20,397 nt of DNA from Acidiferrobacter sp. (GTDB lineage Bacteria > Pseudomonadota > Gammaproteobacteria > Acidiferrobacterales > Acidiferrobacteraceae): assembly GCA_027335965.1 (NCBI GenBank), contig DAHWGZ010000009.1, positions 5,184 through 25,580 of the forward strand. The letters are read 5' to 3'. The translations under genes were made by a program, and so were the position numbers. Below the pieces are notes generated by a model. That model had not been told where the DNA came from and did no database searches. It saw only the letters and a list, made by a program, of their open reading frames with translations. Each line of letters begins with the position of its first letter. The first letter of the stretch is position 1. Shown piece after piece: positions 7,655-12,782 of the stretch.

Positions 7655-8347
7655 TCAGCGGCTGGCCGCGGCCCCCTTCGGGCCCCTGGATGCCCCCTGC
7701 ATCACCGCGGGTGCGGTCAGATAGTCGGCGAGGGCCGCGACCTCGCGGCCGCTCAAGGGGTTGGCATAGCCCACCGCGCGCGTCCCGCGAACCCCGGCCA
7801 GGATCTCCACGACGAGATCCGCGGGCCTTTCGTGGCGCGCGAGCGCGAAGAGGTTGGGGACCGGACTGTCGGGACCCGCCGCGGCATGGCAGCTCGCGCA
7901 CAGGCGCGCATACAGAAAACGACCCTCGCGCCAGCGCCGTCCGTAAGGACGCAGGGGCAGGAGGCCGCGCAGCTCAACCGGGAACCGTCGCCGCAGCGCG
8001 CGCATCTCCGACCAGGCCGTGGCCATCGCCTTGCGCCTCAGGGCCTTGCGGGCAATCCCGATGCGGGCCTTGATCGGCCCCACGTCGCATCCGGCGCGGA
8101 CGCAATAGGATCGCGCCTCGAAACCGAGCACCCCGAGGTCGCTGCGGATGCGCGCGAAAAGCCGCGCGGACGGCGGACCCAGGGTCGCCTGGCGCGTCTC
8201 GTGCGCCAACAGCGCCACCTCCACCCGGAAGCGCATGGCGCGATCGGCATGCGCCAGCGCCGGCGCGAGCACGGCGGCGAACAGAACCATCCGCAGGCGG
8301 CGTGCAGGCCCTGCGCTCACGCCCCGGGGCGGCGGTCGTCCCCGCAT
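7655..8347 (-). CDS. Periplasmic c-type cytochrome, monohaem, unrecognised N-terminal domain
   Basis: This 230-residue exported protein has one haem-c motif, CASCH (C150, C153, H154). The N-terminus has RRLR followed by a hydrophobic MVLFAAVLAPALA and an AHA-D signal cleavage site, so it acts in the periplasm. Residues about 36-140 form a basic domain I do not recognise, with cysteines at about 82 and 87. The cytochrome domain ends with the usual last helix (LSGREVAALADYL), but the residues before it read AVGYANP, with no methionine at the usual sixth-ligand position; the only later methionine, M216, follows the helix. The start is uncertain: ATG 8347 lies 1 bp after the preceding stop, and a GTG or a later ATG would give a shorter signal peptide. 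Last gene of the sulfur operon, presumably an electron acceptor. Confidence 0.82.
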   Translation of the reverse strand: MRGRPPPRGVSAGPARRLRMVLFAAVLAPALAHADRAMRFRVEVALLAHETRQATLGPPSARLFARIRSDLGVLGFEARSYCVRAGCDVGPIKARIGIARKALRRKAMATAWSEMRALRRRFPVELRGLLPLRPYGRRWREGRFLYARLCASCHAAAGPDSPVPNLFALARHERPADLVVEILAGVRGTRAVGYANPLSGREVAALADYLTAPAVMQGASRGPKGAAASR

Positions 8348-8348
8348 C

Positions 8349-8540
8349 TCACACGGTCACGACCACATCGCCCGCAAGGACCGCATCGAGCACGGCGTCC
8401 CACTCATCCTCGCTGAGGGCCTGGCGCAGGTCATGGCGGGACAGGCGATGCCCGGCCGGCGCCCGCTCCAGATAGGCCAGGGCCTCGTCCATGGTGCGCC
8501 GGTCCGGAAAAAGATCCGTCTCTAGAACCACGATGCGCAT
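8349..8540 (-). CDS. 63-residue protein of unknown function in the sulfur operon
   Basis: This short acidic protein has no cysteine, signal peptide or membrane segment. A beta strand (MRIVVLETDLF) is followed by helices (MDEALAYLERA, RHDLRQALSEDEWDAVLDAVLAG) and a final strand (DVVVTV). I do not recognise the family. ATG 8540 is preceded by GGAGG at a suitable distance. The stop lies one base before the cytochrome start, so expression is probably coupled. The longer frame that extends upstream of 8540 overlaps the DsrE-like gene and was not used. A role as an adaptor to the DsrE-like proteins or cytochrome is only a guess from position. Confidence 0.7.
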   Translation of the reverse strand: MRIVVLETDLFPDRRTMDEALAYLERAPAGHRLSRHDLRQALSEDEWDAVLDAVLAGDVVVTV

Positions 8541-8560
8541 GGGATTGTCCTCCGGATGCT

Positions 8561-8836
8561 TCACAGCGAAATGACGGCCTCGGCGGCGACGAGCGCGCTC
8601 GCGAGCCCGGCGGTGTCGAGATACGGCAGGCCTTGATCGGGGACCGTGGTCTCCGGCTGCACGTCGGCGAGCTCGAGGCTTTCCGCCTGCACGGCGTTTT
8701 CGGGCGTATCGGCGACCGGCTCCCCCATGAGGATCAGGCGCACGGCATGACCGAATATCGTCAGGCCGGCGGCCACGCGCATCGCCTCCGTGTGGTCGCG
8801 GCGGCCAAGCACCACCAATGTCTTCGCCGTGCCCAT
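8561..8836 (-). CDS. DsrE/DsrF-like protein without cysteines
   Basis: This 91-residue protein has the start of a DsrE-superfamily fold: strand TLVVLG, helix HTEAMRVAAGLTIFGHAV, strand RLILMGEP, which resembles DsrF/DsrE proteins. The remainder is acidic (AESLELADVQPETTV) and ends in a short helix (GLASALVAAEAVISL). It contains no cysteine, so it cannot itself carry a persulfide; a structural role beside the neighbouring DsrE-like protein, as in DsrEFH-type complexes, is inference. The start at 8836 lies 3 bp after the upstream stop. Assignment is based on fold-level similarity and context, so it is moderate. Confidence 0.7.
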   Translation of the reverse strand: MGTAKTLVVLGRRDHTEAMRVAAGLTIFGHAVRLILMGEPVADTPENAVQAESLELADVQPETTVPDQGLPYLDTAGLASALVAAEAVISL

Positions 8837-8839
8837 GGC

Positions 8840-9127
8840 CTAGAGACTCACGATGCGCCGCGCGGCGGCGGCCATGGCGCTGTTGTCGGTCTGGCTGCCG
8901 AGCGGAATGAGGCATCGTCCGTGCCCGAAGCGCTCCCAGGAATATTCGCAGACCGCCGAGCGCAGGCCCGCCTGCAGGAAGGCCATGACCTTGGGGTCGG
9001 CCGCGAGCCGCGCGGCGGAACCGGTAAAGAAACAGCCGCATTCGATCTGGCGGCGCTCGCAAGCGCGCAGAAAACCGCGCAACAGGGGCACCGATTCGGC
9101 CTGCGACACCAGAAACAGGATATCCAT
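8840..9127 (-). CDS. DsrE-family sulfur-relay protein
   Basis: This 95-residue cytoplasmic protein of the DsrE superfamily belongs to a group whose members pass persulfide sulfur between carriers such as TusA and rhodaneses. Strand DILFLVS, helix VPLLRGFLRACERR and strand ECGCFFTG are followed by a helix region and SAVCEYSWERF. The cysteine in AVCEY (about residue 67) is at the position where DsrE proteins commonly carry the sulfur; others are C26, C38, C40 and C79. ATG 9127 overlaps the rhodanese stop (TGATG), so translation is coupled. An ATG upstream at 9151 would extend the protein into the rhodanese frame and was rejected. Confidence 0.85.
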   Translation of the reverse strand: MDILFLVSQAESVPLLRGFLRACERRQIECGCFFTGSAARLAADPKVMAFLQAGLRSAVCEYSWERFGHGRCLIPLGSQTDNSAMAAAARRIVSL

Positions 9128-10011
9128 CAGCGCCTCCTCGTCATGCGCCACACCAGGGCCATGATGGCGACACCCGTCGACGCCACCGCCAAGGCCTTAT
9201 CCGGACCCGACAATCCCGAGGTCCAACCGAGACCCGTCTGCGCGGTGCGCGCGCGGGCCCAGTCCCGCCAGCCGCCGGTAAAGACATGCGCGGGCACCGC
9301 CAGCATCCGCAGCCGCGCAAAGTAGGCCATCGATCCATAGGGTCCGGCGCCGTACGCGACCACCGGACGGCGCGTCGCGATCAGGCCATGCACGGCCGCC
9401 CGATCGCGCCCCACATCGGCCATCGGCAGGGATCTGGCCCCGGGAATGTGGCCCGGCTTGCGATAGCGCTCGCGCGACCGTCCATCGACCAGGAGGTACC
9501 CGCCCCCACCGGCGCGCGGGCGGGCCGCCAGTTCCTGGCGCAACACCACGAGCCGCGTGCGCGGCCAAGCGGTATAGATGGCCTCGCGGAATACGCCGCG
9601 GGTCGTCCCGGCGCCGCGCGCCCCGGGATGGCGGGCCAGCCACGCGGTCAGCGGATCGGTCACCACCTCCACCCGTTTTTGACCGGCGATATACAGCATG
9701 CCGGCCACGAAATCCTCGCGCCTCGCGCGGTCGCCGGTCACGATCGCCGTCTCATCGCCGCTCAGTTTCAGGGCCCCAAGGAGCCAGCGGACGTTGCGCC
9801 AGCTCGCCAGCCGGCCGCGCGCCGTCATGAGCATGCGCGGATTCAGGCACAGGCCGCCCGCCACCGACTGGCGCGCGCATGCGCCACGGCGCCGCGTGTC
9901 CACGACCACGCCATGCGCCGGCAAGGGCCAAGGCAGGCGTGAGCGCGCCACGAGCGCCGGTGGCGCCGCCCCATGGTCCATGGCGAGCACCGGAGGCGGC
10001 GCGGCATACAC
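9127..10011 (-). CDS. Tandem rhodanese-like protein lacking catalytic cysteines, C-terminal membrane anchor
   Basis: This 294-residue protein has two rhodanese-like domains. Domain 1 runs from about VVVDTRRRGACARQ to VEVVTDPL; domain 2 from YLLVDGRSRERYRKPGHIPGARSLP to VFTGGWRDW. The active-site loops, normally starting with the persulfide cysteine, read VTGDRARREDF in domain 1 and VAYGAGPYGSM in domain 2, so both lack it. Only two cysteines exist, both in domain 1 (GACARQSVAGGLC). A hydrophobic segment (KALAVASTGVAIMALVW) and basic RMTRRR end the protein, so it is membrane-bound. GTG 10011 was chosen: it lies 2 bp after the preceding stop with GGAGG 9 nt upstream (10021-10025). ATG 9981 is an alternative. 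Likely role: sulfur binding, scaffolding or membrane docking rather than classical thiosulfate:cyanide transfer (inference). Confidence 0.82.
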   Translation of the reverse strand: MYAAPPPVLAMDHGAAPPALVARSRLPWPLPAHGVVVDTRRRGACARQSVAGGLCLNPRMLMTARGRLASWRNVRWLLGALKLSGDETAIVTGDRARREDFVAGMLYIAGQKRVEVVTDPLTAWLARHPGARGAGTTRGVFREAIYTAWPRTRLVVLRQELAARPRAGGGGYLLVDGRSRERYRKPGHIPGARSLPMADVGRDRAAVHGLIATRRPVVAYGAGPYGSMAYFARLRMLAVPAHVFTGGWRDWARARTAQTGLGWTSGLSGPDKALAVASTGVAIMALVWRMTRRR

Positions 10012-10013
10012 CG

Positions 10014-10385
10014 TCAGCAGCCTCCGATCTTGGGCAGGCGCGGCACGAACGCCCCGCCTCGTGCCGGCGGCGGATTCTGGATGTAGTAATTGACGAGCTC
10101 GCGGACCGTTACGGTGCCATACAGGCCGCCCATCGGAATGGGGGCAAACCGACCCATGGTTTGCGGGGTCTCCGAGCGCTTCATCGTCTCCGGCGACACC
10201 GAGGCCGCGCGCATCAGAAATGATATGCCGATCGCCACCAAAGCGAGGCACGAACCGCAATAGAGGAGGATCTGGCCCGGCGTCATATTCCCGCCGCCCG
10301 TGGCGGCAGTGGCCTGCACCTGGGCCGGCGGCGCACAACCGGCGTCCGGCAGGGTCACCCCATGCAGCATGTCTTTCACGGTCAT
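10014..10385 (-). CDS. 123-residue single-pass membrane protein of unknown function
   Basis: A cysteine-containing transmembrane helix (about residues 39-58, with YCGSC at 42-46) separates a 38-residue N-terminus from a C-terminal tail of about 65 residues. The tail contains RFAPIP and then VRELVNYYIQN (94-104), and ends PKIGGC. The same F-x-P then V-x-x-L-x-x-Y-Y-x-x-N arrangement occurs in the 89-aa protein encoded just upstream in the operon, so the two are probably related or partner subunits. ATG 10385 follows GGAGG at a good distance. The family is not recognised. Cysteines occur at 17, 43, 46 and 123. Confidence 0.78.
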   Translation of the reverse strand: MTVKDMLHGVTLPDAGCAPPAQVQATAATGGGNMTPGQILLYCGSCLALVAIGISFLMRAASVSPETMKRSETPQTMGRFAPIPMGGLYGTVTVRELVNYYIQNPPPARGGAFVPRLPKIGGC

Positions 10386-10400
10386 AAGGCCTCCCCGCCC

Positions 10401-10493
10401 CTAGAACACATCGGTGGTCAGGGCCACATAGAGCACATACATCATGACGACGAACATGACGATTTGCGCAATCGTCGGGATGTTCAGATCCAT
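10401..10493 (-). CDS. 30-residue membrane microprotein in the sulfur operon
   Basis: This ATG-to-TAG frame encodes 30 residues, MDLNIPTIAQ then a continuous hydrophobic helix (IVMFVVMMYVLYVAL) and TTDVF. It is preceded by a near-perfect AGGAGG (10498-10503) with 4-nt spacing, starts 8 bp after the preceding stop and ends 15 bp before the next start, filling what would otherwise be an unexplained gap in a tightly packed operon. Those features make it a real gene despite its size. It resembles, in kind only, the tiny single-helix subunits of respiratory complexes. Function unknown; an assembly or stabilising subunit of a membrane complex with the 89-aa and 123-aa proteins is inference. Confidence 0.72.
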   Translation of the reverse strand: MDLNIPTIAQIVMFVVMMYVLYVALTTDVF

Positions 10494-10501
10494 AAGTCCT
10501 C

Positions 10502-10771
10502 CTAGTGCCCGGCGGTCTTTGCGATCGCGGGCTTTTCCACGGCATAGACGCCGGCGGCCACGTTGCCCTTATAGTACTGGGCGAGCCGATCCACGTTCAG
10601 CGGCTTGCCACTGACGGGGTCGATGACGGGCGGCGTGAAATACGCGACGCCATCGCGCGTGCGGTGCAGATAGGCCGGAGGCATGGCCAGGATGTACACG
10701 AAGGTGCCGATGGTCATGGCACCGGCCAGCAACGCCAACGTCAACATCTGCTTTTGACCGACAGGAAGCAT
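10502..10771 (-). CDS. 89-residue single-pass membrane protein of unknown function
   Basis: An N-terminal transmembrane helix (about residues 9-30) is followed by a soluble tail, predicted to face the periplasm because K8 precedes the helix. The tail contains YFTPPVIDP and VDRLAQYYKGN (60-70), matching the arrangement in the 123-aa protein two genes downstream. There are no cysteines. ATG 10771 is preceded by GGGAGGG about 7 nt upstream. It starts 12 bp after tusA. I do not recognise the family. Context suggests a membrane component working with YeeE, TusA and the cytochrome. Confidence 0.78.
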   Translation of the reverse strand: MLPVGQKQMLTLALLAGAMTIGTFVYILAMPPAYLHRTRDGVAYFTPPVIDPVSGKPLNVDRLAQYYKGNVAAGVYAVEKPAIAKTAGH

Positions 10772-10783
10772 GGCGCGCCCTCC

Positions 10784-11098
10784 CTAGTTCTTGCGCACGA
10801 AGACGCGCCAGTAACGATCGGCCTTGATGGTCCCGAGGTGCGTGCCGTTGACCGCCGCCATGACCGTCGGCAAGGCCTCCATGGACGTCGGATTGTCCAC
10901 CTTGACCTCTATCACCGCCCCCGACGCGGCCTCGTTCAAGGCCTTTTTGGTCATGAGCTGTGGACGTGGACAGGAATCCCCGAGCACGTCGACCACGCGA
11001 CTTATCGTGTAGGTGTTCCCGTCCTCCAAGGTCACCTGCCCGGCGGGCGCCACCGGGGCGACCGTGGTTGGAGCGGCTTTACGGTTGAATAGGCCCAT
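10784..11098 (-). CDS. tusA: TusA-family sulfur carrier protein
   Basis: This 104-residue protein carries the TusA/SirA/YedF signature. The segment DVLGDSCPRPQLMTKKALNE contains the CPxP motif (CPRP, residues 43-46), whose cysteine carries a persulfide that is handed between sulfur-relay partners. Unlike typical 75-80-residue TusA it has an N-terminal extension of about 20 residues (rich in Ala, Pro and Thr) and ends YWRVFVRKN. In sulfur oxidisers TusA is a main cytoplasmic carrier feeding Dsr or sHdr oxidation. Its place directly after two YeeE/YedE genes is the common transporter-plus-TusA pairing. The start at 11098 is 4 bp from the preceding stop. The symbol denotes the family; it need not serve tRNA thiolation. 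Confidence 0.92.
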   Translation of the reverse strand: MGLFNRKAAPTTVAPVAPAGQVTLEDGNTYTISRVVDVLGDSCPRPQLMTKKALNEAASGAVIEVKVDNPTSMEALPTVMAAVNGTHLGTIKADRYWRVFVRKN

Positions 11099-11102
11099 GA
11101 CA

Positions 11103-11807
11103 TCAATCTCCCAAGGTAGGTAAGGCGGCGGACGCGTCGCCCGCGTCGTCGGCGGTCTTGGCGAGCGTCGGCGACACGGTCGCCATGGGCGCGGCCACCG
11201 CGGGCTTGGCCTCGCCCTCCGCCGCGAGGGTTGCGCTCTCGCGTTTCAAGATGCGTCGATACAAGGCGTAGAGCGCGGCGGTCTGGATGAGGCCGAAAAA
11301 GATCGCGGGAATCCCGGTATCGCGCTGCAAGGTCAGGGCATCCGCCCAGCCAAACTGCAGGCCGGCGGCATTCGCGTGTCCGGTCATCGTCTGTCCGGCG
11401 AGCGGCCAGTAGGAGAATGACCACATGAGCGAGGAGAGGAACAGGCCGACGATGAGAAACAGCAGGGCCCACAAGGCGCCGATATTGCCCTCGCCGGTCT
11501 TGACCCACGATGACACCGTGCAGGCGCCCGCGAAGACCATGCCGATGCCAAACAGGAACAGTCCGACGAACTGGTTGATCCCGACATCAAAGCGCATGGG
11601 ATTGCCGTTACCGAAACTGATCATGGCCGTAAAGCCCACGGTCAGGATCATCATCGCCACCAGCAAGGCCTTGGTGTTGCGGTAGCTCTTGAAGAGCATG
11701 GCGTCGCGCAAGGCCGCGGTGTTGCACCAGCGCGACCGCTGCACGAGCACCCCGACGGTGGTCCCAAAAACGAAAGCCGCCAGGCATTGGCCGTCTACGG
11801 TAATCAT
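11103..11807 (-). CDS. YeeE/YedE (PmpB/SoxT-like) sulfur transporter protein, second part
   Basis: This 234-residue inner-membrane protein has about five hydrophobic helices and a cytoplasmic Ala/Thr-rich tail of about 45 residues. The family's cysteine motifs are visible: RSRWCNTAALRD (C28) and GACTVSSWVKTGEGN (C96); such cysteines bind the sulfur substrate in characterised YeeE thiosulfate transporters. It probably imports thiosulfate or a related sulfur species and passes it to TusA. The start at 11807 lies 3 bp after the preceding gene, with GGAGG (11816-11820) upstream. Together with the upstream 164-aa protein it may make one transporter from two chains, like the PmpA/PmpB pair. The extended tail is unusual and could be a docking segment. 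Confidence 0.9.
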   Translation of the reverse strand: MITVDGQCLAAFVFGTTVGVLVQRSRWCNTAALRDAMLFKSYRNTKALLVAMMILTVGFTAMISFGNGNPMRFDVGINQFVGLFLFGIGMVFAGACTVSSWVKTGEGNIGALWALLFLIVGLFLSSLMWSFSYWPLAGQTMTGHANAAGLQFGWADALTLQRDTGIPAIFFGLIQTAALYALYRRILKRESATLAAEGEAKPAVAAPMATVSPTLAKTADDAGDASAALPTLGD

Positions 11808-11810
11808 CGG

Positions 11811-12305
11811 TCAGGCCTCCAGGATCTTCTTGTACACCCACGTCCCGACCCACGCGCCGATCACAAGGCCGCTTACCGCCAAGTAGCCGCCCAGGTTCAT
11901 CTCCGGCGTGAGACCGAGAAAGGTGCTGACGTTACAGACGAAGGACAGGCGAATGCCGATGCCCATGAGCAGGCCGCCGATGGTGATCATCACCCACTCC
12001 GACAGATGCTTCGGGACCCGCCAGTAGAATTCCTTGCTCAGGATCGCGCTCACGAGCGCGCCGAATCCCATGCCGAGACTGATGTAGATCTTCCAATAGG
12101 CCCACGTCGGCTTGAACACCATGTGCCAGAACGGGATGCGGTTCATCTCCTTGGCGCCGACCAAGGCCTTTACGAACAAACCCGCGATCATCGTCTCGCC
12201 GCCGCCCACGGTCCACGCGCCGACGATCTGAAACAGAAAAATGTCGAATACCGCAATGATCGCCAGCGCGACTATGGGATCCAGCGATTTCTTGAAAAAC
12301 TCCAC
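11811..12305 (-). CDS. YeeE/YedE (PmpA-like) sulfur transporter protein, first part
   Basis: This 164-residue inner-membrane protein has four hydrophobic segments (about residues 10-30, 73-90, 103-120 and 138-158). The family motif appears as GIGIRLSFVCNVSTFLGL with the single cysteine C124, where the usual GxRLAxGCNxG is altered. It is the first gene of the operon. The start is a GTG at 12305; no ATG is in frame, and the GGTGAT just upstream is complementary to the 3' end of 16S rRNA. It is about half the size of single-chain YeeE, so pairing with the next gene product is likely. Confidence 0.88.
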   Translation of the reverse strand: MEFFKKSLDPIVALAIIAVFDIFLFQIVGAWTVGGGETMIAGLFVKALVGAKEMNRIPFWHMVFKPTWAYWKIYISLGMGFGALVSAILSKEFYWRVPKHLSEWVMITIGGLLMGIGIRLSFVCNVSTFLGLTPEMNLGGYLAVSGLVIGAWVGTWVYKKILEA

Positions 12306-12449
12306 GACATCACCCCCGTTTATGCGTGTGGCCCTGCTATGGCGCCCCTGGCCGCTTCACCGTCGGGGACCCGGCATCCCACGGCCCCTTCCGACGGCCA
12401 TCCATCGGGATGGCCGGCGACCCCATGATTCCGTCGCCGCGCCCCCTAT
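12306..12449 (-). promoter_or_regulatory. Structured 5' leader of the sulfur operon
   Basis: If transcription starts near 12449, the leader is about 144 nt. It holds a 9-bp perfect hairpin (12395-12403 with 12408-12416, core GGCCATCC/GGATGGCC). An alternative stem, CGTCGG (12361-12366) with CCGACG (12391-12396), uses two of the same bases and so competes with it. No U-run is present. This could be an attenuation or stability element; no known riboswitch class is recognised. Confidence 0.35.
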
Positions 12450-12459
12450 TCACTCCATC

Positions 12460-12476
12460 AGCAAAACCCGCGCCAG
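12460..12476 (-). promoter_or_regulatory. Sigma-54 (RpoN) promoter of the sulfur operon
   Basis: On the minus strand TGGCGCGGGTTTTGCT matches the sigma-54 consensus TGGCACG-N4-TTGCW at all but one position (G for A), with exact -24/-12 spacing and the preferred C before it. The initiation site would be near 12449, upstream of the first yeeE gene in the right orientation. No sigma-70 promoter of comparable quality was found for this operon. Such promoters need an enhancer-binding ATPase acting from upstream sites; a suitable inverted repeat lies at 12549-12589. Confidence 0.65.
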
Positions 12477-12487
12477 CAGGACAATCC

Positions 12488-12528
12488 GGGATTTCCTGGG
12501 GATTTCCTTGGGATTTTCCGGGTATTCC
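12488..12528. repeat. Four helically phased 9-10-bp direct repeats
   Basis: GGGATTTCC begins at 12488 and 12499, GGGATTTTCC at 12510, and GGGTATTCC at 12520. The periods are 11, 11 and 10 bp, one turn of the helix, so all copies face the same side. They lie between the sigma-54 promoter and the upstream inverted repeat. They may be a bending sequence or an array of protein sites. Confidence 0.8.
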
Positions 12529-12548
12529 GGGGAACGCCGGATCGTGGT

Positions 12549-12589
12549 GTCACCATCTTGGGAGAGCGCGTCACCAGGATGGTGACGCG
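12549..12589. promoter_or_regulatory. Enhancer-like inverted repeats (three GTCACC half-sites)
   Basis: GTCACC occurs at 12549 and 12570 on the plus strand, exactly 21 bp (two turns) apart, and inverted at 12581-12586. CGCGTCACC (12567-12575) and GGTGACGCG (12581-12589) form a perfect 9-bp inverted repeat; a wider pair, 12549-12561 against 12574-12586, matches at 12 of 13 positions. Lying about 100-140 bp upstream of the predicted sigma-54 start, this is a typical place for an enhancer-binding protein. Confidence 0.6.
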
Positions 12590-12695
12590 GCCCCCCGGCG
12601 GGGCGAGCCCTCGACGGCCACCCGCCATGGGTGGACCGGCGCGCCACGATCCGCCCTGGCGGGCCTCGAGCGCAACGGGCTCAGGAGATCACCCC

Positions 12696-12752
12696 AAAAG
12701 CCCGGACCCCCGGAGACGGGCGGGACCGTGGGCCCCGCGGCGGAGCGGGGCC
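12696..12752 (-). terminator. Terminator region after the DsrC gene
   Basis: Two structures follow the minus-strand dsrC stop. The first is an 8-bp perfect hairpin GGCCCCGC/GCGGGGCC (12731-12738, 12745-12752). The second is GCCCG/CGGGC (12700-12704, 12717-12721) followed on the minus strand by TTTT (12696-12699). The second resembles a short intrinsic terminator. They probably separate dsrC from the sulfur operon. The rest of 12590-12782 shows no gene I can support. Confidence 0.5.
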
Positions 12753-12782
12753 GGCCGAGACCCTCGTGGAGACGCGATTGCC

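Noticed and set aside
9127..10545. Full 472-codon version of the rhodanese frame
   Set aside because: The first about 178 codons overlap the 123-aa and 30-aa genes in another frame and look unlike protein; a GTG at 10011 with a good ribosome site fits the operon spacing.
12488..12528. Short CRISPR-like array
   Set aside because: Units are 9-10 bp with almost no spacer between them and no cas gene is nearby; helical phasing fits a regulatory array.
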